A stretch of DNA of 64,000 nucleotides from Cryptomeria japonica (lineage: Eukaryota > Streptophyta > Pinopsida > Cupressales > Cupressaceae): assembly GCF_030272615.1 (NCBI RefSeq), contig NC_081414.1, forward strand, positions 781,860,119-781,924,118, given 5' to 3'. The translations under genes and the position numbers were made by a program. Positions 47,186 through 58,599 of this stretch are shown here, piece after piece. How positions within the stretch are numbered: the stretch's first letter is position 1; each line of letters starts with the position of its first letter. Under the pieces are notes generated by a model that had not been told where the DNA came from, did no database searches, and was given only the letters and a program-made list of their open reading frames with translations.

Positions 47186-48782
47186 TGGTTCAGGAGCACC
47201 TTTCGAAACTCCTTCTCTTTCTTTATTTTGTTGGTAATATGCTTCTTATGAAGCCTTTGTATATAAAATAATGAACCAAGTGCTCATAGGTCCTAGGTAG
47301 AGTTCTAGAGGTGATCTTAGGGGTCATAAGTCAAAGTTATGATGGTTTCGAAAATGGAGGTTGTGTGTGTCCTAGAGGTGTTTAGGGATCCTTCATATCA
47401 TGGTGGTGTCCTTAGGTTGGCCCATTGTGGCTCTAGGAGTCATGAAGAGCAACATTGGGAAAGTTGCTCAAAAGTTGCAAAAGTTGCATGACAACTTTTA
47501 AAAGTTGTCAAGCAACTTTTCCACCATGTTGTCAAAATCATTAGGTTGGCATGGAAAACCCTAAATGTGGCACACCAATTGAGGTATGGGTAGTATAAGA
47601 TGTTTTAAACCCTAAGTTAAAGGGTTGGTTGTCAGAGATTATATGGCTCAAGCAAACTGTACTGACTGTGACTATTTGTGAGTTACCAGTCTATTTGAAT
47701 GAAGTTACCGAGCAAGCAAATGGATTTATTTGTGATCCAACCTGTGTGAAATGTATTCTTGAATGTATGTAGCTTCATTTTGAGTGATTATTTTATCTTT
47801 TTGTTTACCGAAAGAGTGTGTTTGTAAATAGTTTGTGAATTGCAGTTTTACTGTCCAGTGTTGAACTGATTTGAGTAAATGAAGTCTTGATTCCATTCCC
47901 CATTGTGGAACCACCATGAAACCATGGGGGATGGATGTGGAGACCTTTTACCATAGTCCCAAACAAGAAGGGCCCTTGGAAATGCAAGGAGGCCAAGAAA
48001 ATGCCCATTCCTAGGTGAGACTGGATAGTGCCCGATTAGGAATGGTTGTTGGCGCAGAGGTCTTGGAGAGCAAGGTTGAATAGAGGAGCATGCACCCTTT
48101 GGAGGAGCTACAAAGGAGTGTGTGAAGCACCACTGGTGTGAAGGATAATTCTCCACCAATTCAAATGGGGAGGCTAAAAAACAAAACATTCCCTGTGACC
48201 CAACAGACCCTAAAAACCCTCACAAAACCCTTAAAAACCTTAAAATCCACCAAGGACAGAGTACGGACACTAGGGGGCCTAAAACCTAGAAAATCCTTGA
48301 GTATTTTCCAAATGAAGGGAAGTCATTTTTGAGAGATTGGGTTGTTTGTGCATCGGTTGTAAGAGGGAGGCCTAAAAGACCGGTTAGGAGGCCTAATTGG
48401 TCCTAATCCTTGTAGCCCTATTTTGTAGGAAAAACACAAAATGGTGAAAGCGGTAAGGGGTTAGAATCTTGAAACCTCTTGGGGGCTCATGAATGGGTGG
48501 ATAGACCATGAAATAGACCTGAAACAACCTTGCTAAGACCTTGGAAGGTGTGGAACAATATTTTCCCTTATTAGCCATAGTAAGGGGTTTTGAGTCTCAT
48601 GAGTAGGTGAGACCTTAGGAGCAGCAAAGCATCACATTGGTGGGTGGATTGGGCAAGGTCAGGGGATTCCTCAAGAAAAGGAAGTCCTAGAGACCCTAGG
48701 GTGTGAGGAGAACACCAGGTGACCCAAGGAAAGGGTCCTAGAGCATAGACTAGGCTAGTCTATCCCATACCCCATCCCATCA
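47186..48782 (+). mobile_element. Solo LTR of the 59.7-kb gypsy family, with perfect GTATT duplication
   Basis: Aligns along its length with 59718-61306, the 5' LTR of the gypsy element. It starts TGGTTCAGGAGCACC and ends CCCATCCCATCA, directly flanked by GTATT (47181-47185) and GTATT (48783-48787). No internal region is attached, so it arose by recombination between two LTRs of a full element. The exact 5-bp duplication also fixes the true LTR ends for the family. Confidence 0.88.
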
Positions 48783-49560
48783 GTATTGTTTTCAACACCT
48801 CCTGTCAACACTGCATACGAAGCATCAAGCGGATTATTGGTGAAGAAATACTTTATCCACAGGAGAAAAGGTTTATTTTTCCTTCATAATTGTGTTCTAT
48901 ATTTCTCTCCAATTTAGTGGATTTGTAGATTACTTAAATGATAATCAACTCTTGGATGCCATCCGTTAGTATGATTTGTGGAATGGTCAGGCAAGAGTTG
49001 GTGGACCATTCTCCAAGAAGCTTCTACTCACACATGAGGAATTTCCTACAATATTTGATAGCATAAAGCGGTCTCTTTCCCTACAAAATGTGAGACCCTT
49101 CCAAATTGTTGCTTGCAATGCTGGGAGAAGCTTAAACTCATATTTAAAAAGAAATTTTTTCTCTAAAATGCATGCCATCCTAGCAATTTTAGGTCATGAT
49201 CACGGACAAACAAAGCCATCTGTTATTTCTCTAGTAATTCTAGTGGGTGATGAAATTTCTATGTAGGTGAACAATATTTCTCCTTCTCCTTAGCTCTCCT
49301 TTGATCAAATCAATGAAATCCATGGTTCACCGATTGAAGATCTTATATCAACCTTTGCTGCACTCAATATCGGTGATGGATTTTTGTTGAGATTGCAAGG
49401 ATTGGAGAAGTAATCCTTGACACTCACCCTAGGTTCAAGGACCAGCTGGACATTGTTGGTTATTGGTTCTTAGTGTTTGCAGCATATGGAGATGTAATTT
49501 TGATGATTTATTCTAGATTGGGGCCTTCCGATTCGGCCTGTTAAGTCATTGCAGTACTAG
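48783..49560 (+). pseudogene. Unrecognised decayed coding region interrupted by the solo LTR
   Basis: The frame from 48976 to 49266 is open (GGPFSKKLLLTHEEFPTIF, then FQIVACNAGRSLNSYL) and upstream shows DYLNDNQLLDAIR with a stop. After a stop and a frame change the text continues (SFDQINEIHGSPIEDLIST, ILDTHPRFKDQLDIVGYWF). Across the solo LTR, the left-flank word EWEKPFEDHIIED precedes NTSCQHCIRSIKRI. The mixture of coding-like text with stops suggests a pseudogene, perhaps with introns. I do not recognise the family. Confidence 0.4.
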
Positions 49561-50690
49561 TATGCGAGTCATTTTCTATTTCAGCTCTATATAATGGGTT
49601 TTGCAAGCACTCCTGTAGATTGATAAATTAGTTTGCATATCAGTTTTTCCTAGTATAACATAACCGATTACATCAGCATTCTAGTATTCAAGATCCAATT
49701 AGATAACCATTTTTTTGTTGAATTTTTCCTATGTGGTTCGTTACTCCGATTTGCTAGCTGGTATCATCAGTGTTCCTATTTCACATCTTCTCTAGTAGCA
49801 CGTTAGAGTCTCTTTGGTATCCAATATTAGTTTTGGTGGTGATGATTATGTTGTATCGGTAAAGAAGCCTCTTTGGTAACCCATTTTAGTTTTGGTGGGA
49901 GTGATAATGTTGTACCGGTATTATAGTTTCATAATTCAATCAGTTGTGTTCCTTTTTCCGCACTTTACAAATATTTGAATATGCTCACTAGTCACTGGTG
50001 ATGGCAGGTCTGCAGTGCTCAAGCATCCTCACACAATTTTATCAAGATCATTGATAACCGGATGTCGGGGCCAATTCTAGGATTTCTCTTAGTTTATCCT
50101 GTTCCACTATTCTCATATGTGGCGTTTATGAGGTTTGTAGGGGTTCCTTATAGCTCCGTTTTTTCTTTCTCCATTGTATCTGAGAAAGAATATTAGGTTT
50201 TCCTCCTGGTTATTTCCCTATTGAGCTCTTGAATTAGTTTTCTTATTTATATATATATATATTTGTAGCTTGCCACTTTCACCAAAAAACAAAAGCCATA
50301 AATTTTATTTAATGATACAAAAGTAACATAATATTTATTTAAATCTACATTAAAATATATACAAAAGTGACAATTTGATACGTTGAGTAAATTATCATAA
50401 TTTAAATTATTTTATTATATATATGAATTTGTTTTCTCCTCATAACACTATTCATCATAGAGATTAGGTGTATATGAGAGTAGTAATTTAACTTATTAAA
50501 TATGTTAAGGAAATACTTACAAATTGTATGATTTAATTAGAGAACTTATTTATAAATTGAAAAACTAAATTCATATTATAAAAAATAAATTATTCTATTG
50601 ATTTTTGGTACAATAATATATATTTTTTAGAAACATATATTTAATTTTAATTATAATTTACAATTAAATAAAAAGTACTAGATGTTTTAA
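49561..50690. other. Unassigned DNA, then AT-rich
   Basis: About 49811-49930 contains an imperfect tandem pair (CTCTTTGGTA...TTAGTTTTGGTGG...GTATCGG / GTACCGG). From 50240 the DNA is very AT-rich. No gene seen. Confidence 0.4.
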
Positions 50691-50696
50691 ATTTAA

Positions 50697-50944
50697 AATA
50701 TTAAAAAGAACGTAATTAATCGATAGGCTATTCCTTGTGTGGAACTCCCTAGCAAAATCCACAATTCTCACGTAGATAGAAACAACTTTTTGACATGGGA
50801 ACAATGATACGATACTATTAAATATTAAAAAGAACACTAATTAATTGATAGGCTATTCCTTGTGGGGAACTCCCTACCAAAATCCACAATTCTCACATGG
50901 ATAGAAACAACTTTTTTACATGGGAACAATGATATGATACTATT
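50697..50944 (+). repeat. Tandem duplication, 124-bp unit
   Basis: Two copies (50697-50820 and 50821-50944) share AATATTAAAAAGAAC, GATAGGCTATTCCTTGTG and TCCACAATTCTCAC, differing at about ten positions. Confidence 0.85.
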
Positions 50945-51687
50945 AAATGTAATGTTGTGCATTCATAATGTATGATTTGTGACTTAAAAAGTGAGTCCAT
51001 TTGCCTTAGTTGTTTTGTGTTTGGATATATTTATTAAATTTTTATGATAACTTTACTTTTCCACATTGAATAGTTCAACTTTCCTTATCCTTACATGTAA
51101 GTTGTTGCATTTATTGAAGTTAAAATGGTTTCATAAAAGGCTTTCTTGTTGATCGAAAAAATTATTTTTGCAAAGTAATTGAAAAATAATCCTTCAGTTT
51201 TAATTGAAACATAATCCTTTGTATTAAATTTTCTTAAGAAATGAGGCAAATATTTATATAATTAAGTGAAATAGTATAAATAATAAATAAATATATTTTA
51301 TAATTAAATATAATATATGTAAATTTTAGTAAATAATATATAAGTATATATTATAAATAATTATATTGTTATTAAAATCATTATTATATATAATTTAATT
51401 AAACTTATTTAAATTATTAATTAATTATAACTCTTTATAAATTATTCTACATATATGTATTATGAATATATTTTTCTTCCAGTTTTCTTATATTTTATTT
51501 TTCTTCTATTAAGCTATAAAAAAGAATGTGATTTTTGTAACAAGACACATTTATATTTAAATCCTAATAAACTGAAAATAATAAGCTCATTGCATATTAA
51601 TATTAAGTTATTTTACTATTATTATTGTATTTATTTTAGGTTATTTTTTATTGTTATATAGTGTCAAATAGAATGTAAATAATATTT
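50945..51687. other. AT-rich intergenic DNA
   Basis: Nothing recognisable. Open frames here are short and low in complexity. Confidence 0.5.
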
Positions 51688-51700
51688 ACTATTCATTATT

Positions 51701-51973
51701 TTTTTTTGATTGGTAATTGGCTAAAGCTTGAATAGCTTTTGACTGGAGCTATGAACCAGTGGGGACATAGTAGGGGGCCCCATCCCCATTACATATCTTT
51801 GAATTATTATTATTATTATGTTTGATTAGATTGACCCCAAGACCTTCCCCATCCTATGGAAGGCCAAGAGTCACAACTTAGAGTTCCACTTCAGATGTCC
51901 CTATTGGGAATTGAACTTGGGTCTCCACAATGATAACCCAATGTTTTAACCAGTTAAGATCAACCCCTTAGAC
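51701..51973 (-). mobile_element. tRNA-derived SINE with perfect 13-bp target duplication
   Basis: On the minus strand it begins GTCTAAGGGGTTGATCTTAA, has an A-box-like AACTGGTTAAAACATTGG, a B-box-like AAGTTCAATTCCC and ends in CCAATCAAAAAAA. Both sides carry ACTATTCATTATT (51688-51700 and 51974-51986), a perfect 13-bp duplication as made by LINE-driven insertion. Length is 273 bp. The 3' tail is shared with the SINE at 45037. Confidence 0.85.
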
Positions 51974-51986
51974 ACTATTCATTATT

Positions 51987-53079
51987 ATATGTATAGGAAT
52001 TTAACTGAGTAACTAACTTTCCCACCCCATTCAACTTTAACCTTAAAATAGTAGTTAACAAAAGAATCTCAACTCTAACATTTTCTTTAATTACATTTTT
52101 TTTTTTATCAATTTGTTGGAAATAAATAAATATTTTTCAATCAAATATTAATCGTTCTAATTTTTTTAAATATTAGTTCTTTCAATTATCTAAATTATTT
52201 TATCTAAAATTAAAATGTATCTTTAAAATTTATTTAAATTTATTATTATATGTCAAAAGAATACTTTATAAAATAAATACAATATGAAACAGTAAACAAA
52301 ATAAACTATATATATTAAAAAATTAAATTTATATAATATAATATTTTAATAATAAAATATATAAATAATAAATACAATGTATATATAGTTAATTATATAT
52401 CTACATTTCACTATCTCTCTTATACATTCCCATCTTTTTGCCCGCCACCTCTCTATATTTATCTTGCTCTCTCTACCTCTCTATATCATTTCAATATTAA
52501 AAATTTAAATGATTAAAGAATATTTTGCAATAAAAAATGATTAGCAAATTTATAAAATTATTTTATTGCAATATATAGAATACTATATTTATTAATTCAA
52601 TTCGAATCCTTAATCTAATGTTAATATTAAATAATGGTTACACTTAAGGTTGGGGTAAACAATGGTTAAATTTAAGGTTTCCCTTCTAAGATAAAGCTTA
52701 GACTAGAGCTAGGGTGAGTATTAGGGATCGAGTTAGTGTTAGGATTGAATTACATGATTAGTATTCTAGGAAAAAGCTTGAGGTTAGGGTTAGAATTGAT
52801 TTAGGATTAGAATTAGCATTAGAGTTCAATTAGGATTGGAGTTGGTGTTCGTCACTTTTAAAAAAGGGTTAGAAAAAGTGTTAGGGCAAGGGTTCAATTA
52901 GTATTAGGGTTAAGGTTAGTATTATGGTTAGAGATAATGTGTGTTATATTAGGGTTAGTATGTAATTAAAGTCATAGTTCCATTTGCAATCCTAACTATG
53001 ATCATAATGACAACCATTACACTATCCCCAACCTTTAGACGTAATTCGAGCCATAAACCTAACACTAACCCTGGATAAG
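51987..53079. other. AT-rich DNA with degenerate TTAGGG-like tract
   Basis: 52640-52960 contains many GTTAGGG, ATTAGGG and TTAGGAT words, and 52990-53075 contains the complementary style (CTAACACTAACCC). No gene seen. Confidence 0.5.
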
Positions 53080-53447
53080 TTTTTGATTAACAAAAAAGTG
53101 GGTTTTACAAGGACCCAAAACCACCGAGTTATAGGCTAAAATAAAATAAAAATTCAAAGTCCACTAAAATGGAAAGGTTGTCAAAAAGAAAAAAAAAGGA
53201 CAACAATTGAACTAAAAGACTACAAACGGCTAAAAATAGAAACACATTAACCTAAGGAATTTAAGGTCTCTTCAATCTCAGTTTTGAGGATGTTCATCTC
53301 TTACATTGCCTTCTTTAGGTCCTCAAACTCCTTAGTGGAAGACTCTTCCTTTCTCTTAAGGTTGGATTTTGTTTTCTTAGAGGGACAAGATTCCTCTTTC
53401 TAGCCTTTTTCTCTATCAGCGTCAAGGTCCACGATTAGGGAACACTA

Positions 53448-53801
53448 TTAGGACTTGTCCAATTTATCCACCACTGTATTCATAGTGGCCAAAAAGTTCT
53501 TCACAATTTTATGGCTTTTCTTCATAATGGTGTTCATTGTTTCCTTGATTTTACTGATTTCCCCTTCGAGCTGCATGGTGTTTTTCCTGTTTTCCTTTCT
53601 CATTATTTTCATTAGTTCCACGATTATTTGGAGACACTCTTCCATTGACAGCTTCTCTTCTTCAATCCACACTGCCCCTTTAGCATTCTGAGGGTGCCCT
53701 TTTTCTATCAATTCATCCAGTTTGCTGGACACCACCCTGTTCTTTATTTTGATGTCTTTTATTTCATGAAAAACCCATTTTAAAACCCTAAATAAATCCA
53801 C
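53448..53801 (-). CDS. Unrecognised 117-aa coiled-coil frame between LINE 2 RNase H and its 3' end
   Basis: An open frame MDLFRVLKWVFHEIKDIKIK... with long charged helices (LSMEECLQIIVELMKIMRKE, ISKIKETMNTIMKKSHK). The heptad-like spacing of Ile, Leu and Met fits a coiled coil. It lies on the same strand as, and downstream of, the RNase H remnant. It may be a second 3' frame of the LINE or an accessory part of ORF2. No family recognised. A stop-free 118-codon stretch in otherwise decayed DNA is notable but could be chance. Confidence 0.35.
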   Translation of the reverse strand: MDLFRVLKWVFHEIKDIKIKNRVVSSKLDELIEKGHPQNAKGAVWIEEEKLSMEECLQIIVELMKIMRKENRKNTMQLEGEISKIKETMNTIMKKSHKIVKNFLATMNTVVDKLDKS

Positions 53802-54099
53802 ATAACTATTTCTAAAAATTACTAAGATATCATTTGGAAATTCCTGATTTGGTTTAAAGTAATGGTCTTTAGGTTTGAGATCTTAGAGGTATCATCATGA
53901 ATTTAGCATCATGAAGTTTCTTAAGGAAAGGTGTCAAATCTCCTCTATCGATTTGCCTCCATACCTTCTAGTTTTTCTTATGCTTCTCACAATTTTTTGG
54001 CTCAACCCTCTTCCTGCTTCCCCCCATTTTTTCATAGACTTCGCTTTTCGCAATAGCAGAGTCGATAAACTTAGAAGAAAGCTTATAATGAAACCAAGG

Positions 54100-55300
54100 T
54101 ACCCACACAACGTGCCACTCCTCACAACTTGTAAAGATAATTAAGGCACTACCAAAGTAATGAATGATGAAACACTACCCTTTTGTGATCCACTTCATCA
54201 TTATTTGAAACCGAAACTTTACAATGTGTGACATCATAGTCGAATAAGGCTTTGACATCCACTTCTAATTCATTATAGGAATGCCACGTCCATCAACCAA
54301 TAAGCTTGACTCCTTCATTGAAAAAATAATCGCCCACCGCATTATCTTCCATAAAAGCATGGGAGATTTTAACCTTTTCAAAGTTGGAAAGAAGGGATTT
54401 GGCATCATTGATCCAACATTTTATGCTCTGTGATGGGGGGGAACTTCCTAGAAGGCATTCGATAATTTTTTTTTAGTCCCCCTCAATCCATATATTTTTT
54501 ATGTTCATTTTTCTAGCAAGACCAATGACCTGGAAAACTCCTATTGATTCGACTATGTGATTGGACTGAGAGCCCAAGGGGAGTGCCACATGCAAAAAAT
54601 TTTTACCATAGTGATCTCTTAACACTCCCCCACTCCGATTTGAACCAAGATTACCCTTGGTCCCCCCATCAAAATTAACTTTTATCCATCCCCTAGGGGG
54701 ATGAGTCCAACTAACACCTTCATGATCCTTTTCTGTTGTCTACAAACTTTAAATATGTCCCCTTTGATATACCAATCTATAGACAACGATCTCCATTTTA
54801 TCCACATTAGAAGGTATGCTATTTACATTCTCTATAATTAGGCTGTATATATTCTTTCAAAAACAATATTCTCTTGAGCCTCCTTATCCGTAAATAATCT
54901 ATTATTTTGTTCCTTCCACACTCCCCAGACAACATGGGGGAAGGTAAAAGACCATAATCTTCAAATAGTGGGATTTAAAGAGGGGACATTCCATTGGAAG
55001 AAAAGGTCTTGTAAATATATAGGAACTACCCAAGATAAATTCTAGAGAACAAGAAATATTCCCCAGATAGAAGCCACATACGAATAGTGGAGGAAGAGAT
55101 GATTAGCTAATTTTGCAGCTTCCTTGCATAAGTAACATCGGTTGGGGATCTGAAAGCCATGCTTGCAAAGATTATCAACCATCAACACTTCATTCTGAAG
55201 CAAAATCCAAAATAATATATTGATCTTAGTAATAAGGTGTTTGATCTAGGCTTTAGCCCAAACAGGAAGAGGGGCAGAAGAAAAGGATAGCATAGAGATA
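54100..55300 (-). pseudogene. LINE 2 ORF2 C-terminus: zf-RVT and RNase H
   Basis: zf-RVT: DNLCKHGFQIPNRCYLCKEA near 55130-55190, with CxxC in RCYLC and HLF following. Then WKEQNNRLFTDKEA near 54880-54920. RNase H begins near 54690 with RGWIKVNFDGGTKGNLG, whose Asp is the first catalytic residue, then SGGVLRDHYGK. Later parts are broken by stops. This is the same domain order as LINE 1. Confidence 0.75.
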
Positions 55301-55472
55301 GTCAAAGATATCGAGAAGTGGCTTGAGGGGTTTGGCCTCTAGAGTAAAAGGTCCCCCTTCTGACTCGACCCAATTTTAATAGACAACAAAGAGGATTGAA
55401 TAGGAGAAAGGTCCATTTTGACCTAGCAGATATCCACCCACCCATCATTCCTCTAGTAATCCTTGACCTATA

Positions 55473-56839
55473 TGTTGGCATTATGATGCATTTTGTATGA
55501 ATGGTGAAAAAGTTGTTATTGTTGGCAACATCAGCTTCTAAGTCTCTACAGTCCATCAGTAAAGGAGTAAGAGTAATCGGTGAAGACCAATAGTCCTTAT
55601 TCCTATTGGCAGTGAGTAGACCGATATATAGGGGTTGACAGACTAAGTAGTGAGTAGACTGGTATACAAGGGTTAACTGGCTAAGTAGTGAGTAGACCAA
55701 TATACAGGGGTTAATCAGGTAAGCAGTGATTAGAGCGATATACAAGAGGTAACCAGTTAGGTAGAATTGGACTGGTACATAGGTGATAATTGACAATACA
55801 GGAGTCTCAACCGATAAACTTAGAAACATCTAGATAACATCCAATTGAACTAGTAGTCTTCTCTTTTCAACAGGGGAGCTTTTCAGCATGAACTGTTGTC
55901 TTAACTAATATTCCTAGAATGATTTTTGGAGTTCAATTTGAGGCACAATAATAAATTTTTGAATTTGATTTTTGGAGGGAAAGTTGGCACCAGAACAAAA
56001 GGCTAATATATTCACATCATTCATTCTAATTGTGTTGTTATCAATGTGAAAAATATATGTGTGAATGTTAACAGGGGGTGCAAAATAAAGAGCAGAGTGT
56101 GTGGGAAGTAGACCGATAGAGTGCAGAGTCGAGGGTATGAGTAGAGGATTCACAAATTATAGAGCCGAGGATATGAGAAAAGTATCGGTGTAGTGCAGAC
56201 AAAAAACAACTAGCGTAGATAGAGTATGAGTTTCATTGTGACCTAATAAAGGTATCAATAACTATTCTAGTAGATCAACTTTCTCTTGCTTTCTAACCAT
56301 TGCAACTCAAAATCCCTTAATCGGGTTTTCTTTAACAGGTCCCTTTGTAAAATCCCTTAATCAGGTTTTCTTTAACAGGTCCCTTTGTAAAATCCCTTAA
56401 TCGGGTTTTCTTTAATAGGTCCCTTTGTAAAATCCCTTAACTGAGTGACATATTAATTGATGATCCTAAGTCCTTTAATAAGGCTACCTCTAATAGGGTA
56501 AACGCACTAACAGGCCTCAAAGAAAATCCCTTAACTAGATGGCACTTAACAATGTATTTGTAATCTCCTAATAGGGATGGCTCCTTACAGAGCATGCTCT
56601 AGAAGAGTATAAATTTTGTGAGCATAAAATCACACCGTGGATTTCTCCCATTTGGGTTTCCACAAAATAGTTCTTGGTGTTATTGTGTATATTTTCATGC
56701 ATGCATGTTCTCTTGCAATAATTGTTTTTATTGATGAATATTAAGTTAGTGTAGAATTGAGTCATATATTTTAATTTTGTACAACCGGTAGGTAATTGAT
56801 TCACCCACCCCCCATCTTAGTCACCAGTAGGGACCAACA
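55473..56839 (+). repeat. 5' LTR of LTR retrotransposon element 4
   Basis: Starts TGTTGGCATTATG and ends GACCAACA, directly followed by a perfect tRNA-iMet PBS. Length is 1367 bp. Its start word matches the LTR of Copia element 2, which suggests related families. It sits inside LINE 2 (flank CTATA at 55468-55472). Confidence 0.82.
56309..56428 (+). repeat. Three 40-bp tandem repeats inside the element 4 LTR
   Basis: Units 56309-56348, 56349-56388 and 56389-56428 each begin AAAATCCCTTAATC and differ at one or two bases. A fourth, diverged start follows. Confidence 0.9.
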
Positions 56840-56853
56840 ATTGGTATCAGAGC
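56840..56853 (+). other. Primer-binding site of element 4
   Basis: ATTGGTATCAGAGC, a perfect complement to the 3' end of initiator tRNA-Met, directly after the LTR. Confidence 0.9.
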
Positions 56854-56897
56854 ATAGAACCTTTGAAGAAAAGTTTGACAACTTGAGGAAAAAGATC

Positions 56898-58083
56898 ATG
56901 GAGGAATACTAGTATCAAAAGAAGATTGATGAAGCTAATGATATGATTTCTCAGATGAAGGAGAGACTAAGAAAATCACTTGCTAAGAGAAAGGAGCCAA
57001 CTCTACAACTAAATGAGAGTTGGGATATCATAGATCAACTCTCTAAATAGAGTGAATCTAAAGAAGCAGAAGAAGCAGTTTTAGAACTAATGGAAAAGAA
57101 CAAGAAGCTAACTAAAGAAATCAAATATCTAAAAAGGGACCACGAAAGGTCCTAAGAATGATTGAAATACTAGAAGCCAATAGGATAGAAGATGAAAGAA
57201 AAAGAGATGCAGAAGAAGTTTCTCAAAAGATGAAAAAGCCAAAAGGCTTGTTGAAGAAACCCTAAGAGAAAATGATGCAATCATCATTGAAAAAGATGAA
57301 GAAATAGGAATTCTCACTCAGGAGAATTAAGCCATGCATGAGCATCTAGATGACAAAGCGGAGGAAAAGGAGAAGGTGATGAAATAGATTGAACAACTCA
57401 AATATGAGTTGAAAGTTGCAAATGAGAGATATGAAAAGATGAGGAAATTTAATGAAAGCTCTGAGAATATAGATGAACAATTAAAAGCTCAGAGGAGAAC
57501 AACAAAGACAACTGGTCTTGGTTACTTTGGTACAAGTCCTATGGAAACTAGAGAATCATCTAAATCCAAAAGGATGAAGGATGATAAAAGGAACAATTCA
57601 GGAGTGAAAGGTATGACGTTTTCTAAATATTCTTACAATCATTGTGGTAAACCGGGTCATAAGTCTGATGTCTGTAGAAATCAACTGATCAGTCAACAAA
57701 AGTCTTTCACCTTTGATGGTTATTGCTATAATTGTCACAAGTATGGTCACACTTCTTATAAGTGTAGATCTTGATCTAGAATCATGTCCAATAGAATAAG
57801 CTTTAATGGATATTGCTTTACATGCAATAAATATGGACACAAAGCTAAAGATTGCATGTTCAAGTCAAAGACATCAAGATTACCATTCAAACTAGTTAGA
57901 CCTAATAAAAGGAGTAACCAGTTCAATGCCACCTATTCAACTTGTGGTAATTTTGGTCATGGTGCAGCAAATTGCAGAATGAGAATGGGTCAAAGAAATA
58001 ATGCACGACCATGGAGGACAACTGGTATGGCATGTTTGATTTGCCATAAGATCGGTCACTTAGCCAGTGAATGCAAGAACTAA
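56898..58083 (+). pseudogene. gag: Element 4 gag-like protein with coiled coil and five zinc-knuckle units
   Basis: The possible start ATG at 56898 gives MEEY, then a TAG and a long Lys/Glu-rich coiled coil (IDEANDMISQMKERLRKSLA, LELMEKNKKLTKEIKYLKR). A frameshift lies near 57220, and stops at 57328 and 57385. From 57409 the frame is open to 58083 except for one TGA at 57772. Knuckles: YNHCGKPGHKSDVC (57634, first Cys is Tyr), CYNCHKYGHTSYKC (57724), CFTCNKYGHKAKDC (57814), YSTCGNFGHGAANC (57934, first Cys is Tyr) and CLICHKIGHLASEC (58033). Three are complete CCHC units. Most Copia gag proteins have one. Confidence 0.75.
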
Positions 58084-58599
58084 TCCTATAACTGGTCTGA
58101 AGACAGGAACCAGTTTAGCAAAAAGAAAGGGAAAAATGACTTGAAAGGAAAGAAGACAATTGAAGAGGTGAGGAATGAAATGAAAAAAACATGGATAAAT
58201 AAGGAAGAAAGCAAACAAGGAGAGAATCATTCTGAAACTAAGTCATCATCCACCGATGATGATAGTTCCTCTTCAAACTAGGCATACCAATGCTCAGGGG
58301 GAGCACATATAGTAAGATCATTATTGAATCCCCTTGATCGATATGAGGTTATGTCTATCTGAATACTTTAGATTAATAAAAGTTTGTTTAAATCTCTTAT
58401 TTGGTAAATATTTTGAGGGTTAGTGTAAATGTTGTTTGTGTATTGGTATCAGTAACAAGTAACTGGTAGGAAGTAAATCAGTGTACCTTAAGGTGTAAAT
58501 GGTCAAAATTGTTCAAACTAGCTATTGTATTGGAGCACCGATAAACCTTAACGGATCAATAAAGAAATGACAATACATTTCATTTACCTTGGTTTCTTG

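Larger units (their letters stand above)
53080..55472 (-). mobile_element. LINE 2, 3' part of an L1-type element
   Basis: Minus-strand zf-RVT and RNase H coding remnants, then a coiled-coil frame, then a 3' end that reads GGGTCCTTGTAAAACCC and finishes with GTTAATCAAAAAC near 53080. The right side is cut by LTR element 4 at 55473, so the rest of the LINE may lie beyond the nest, outside the window. Confidence 0.7.

Noticed and set aside
48000-48190. Open frame of about 113 codons on the minus strand
   Set aside because: Lies wholly inside the solo LTR; LTR sequence is non-coding here and the sister LTR does not keep the frame.
51701-51973. A functional tRNA gene inside the SINE
   Set aside because: Only box-like words are present; the cloverleaf cannot be completed and the A-tail with target duplications shows a retroposon.
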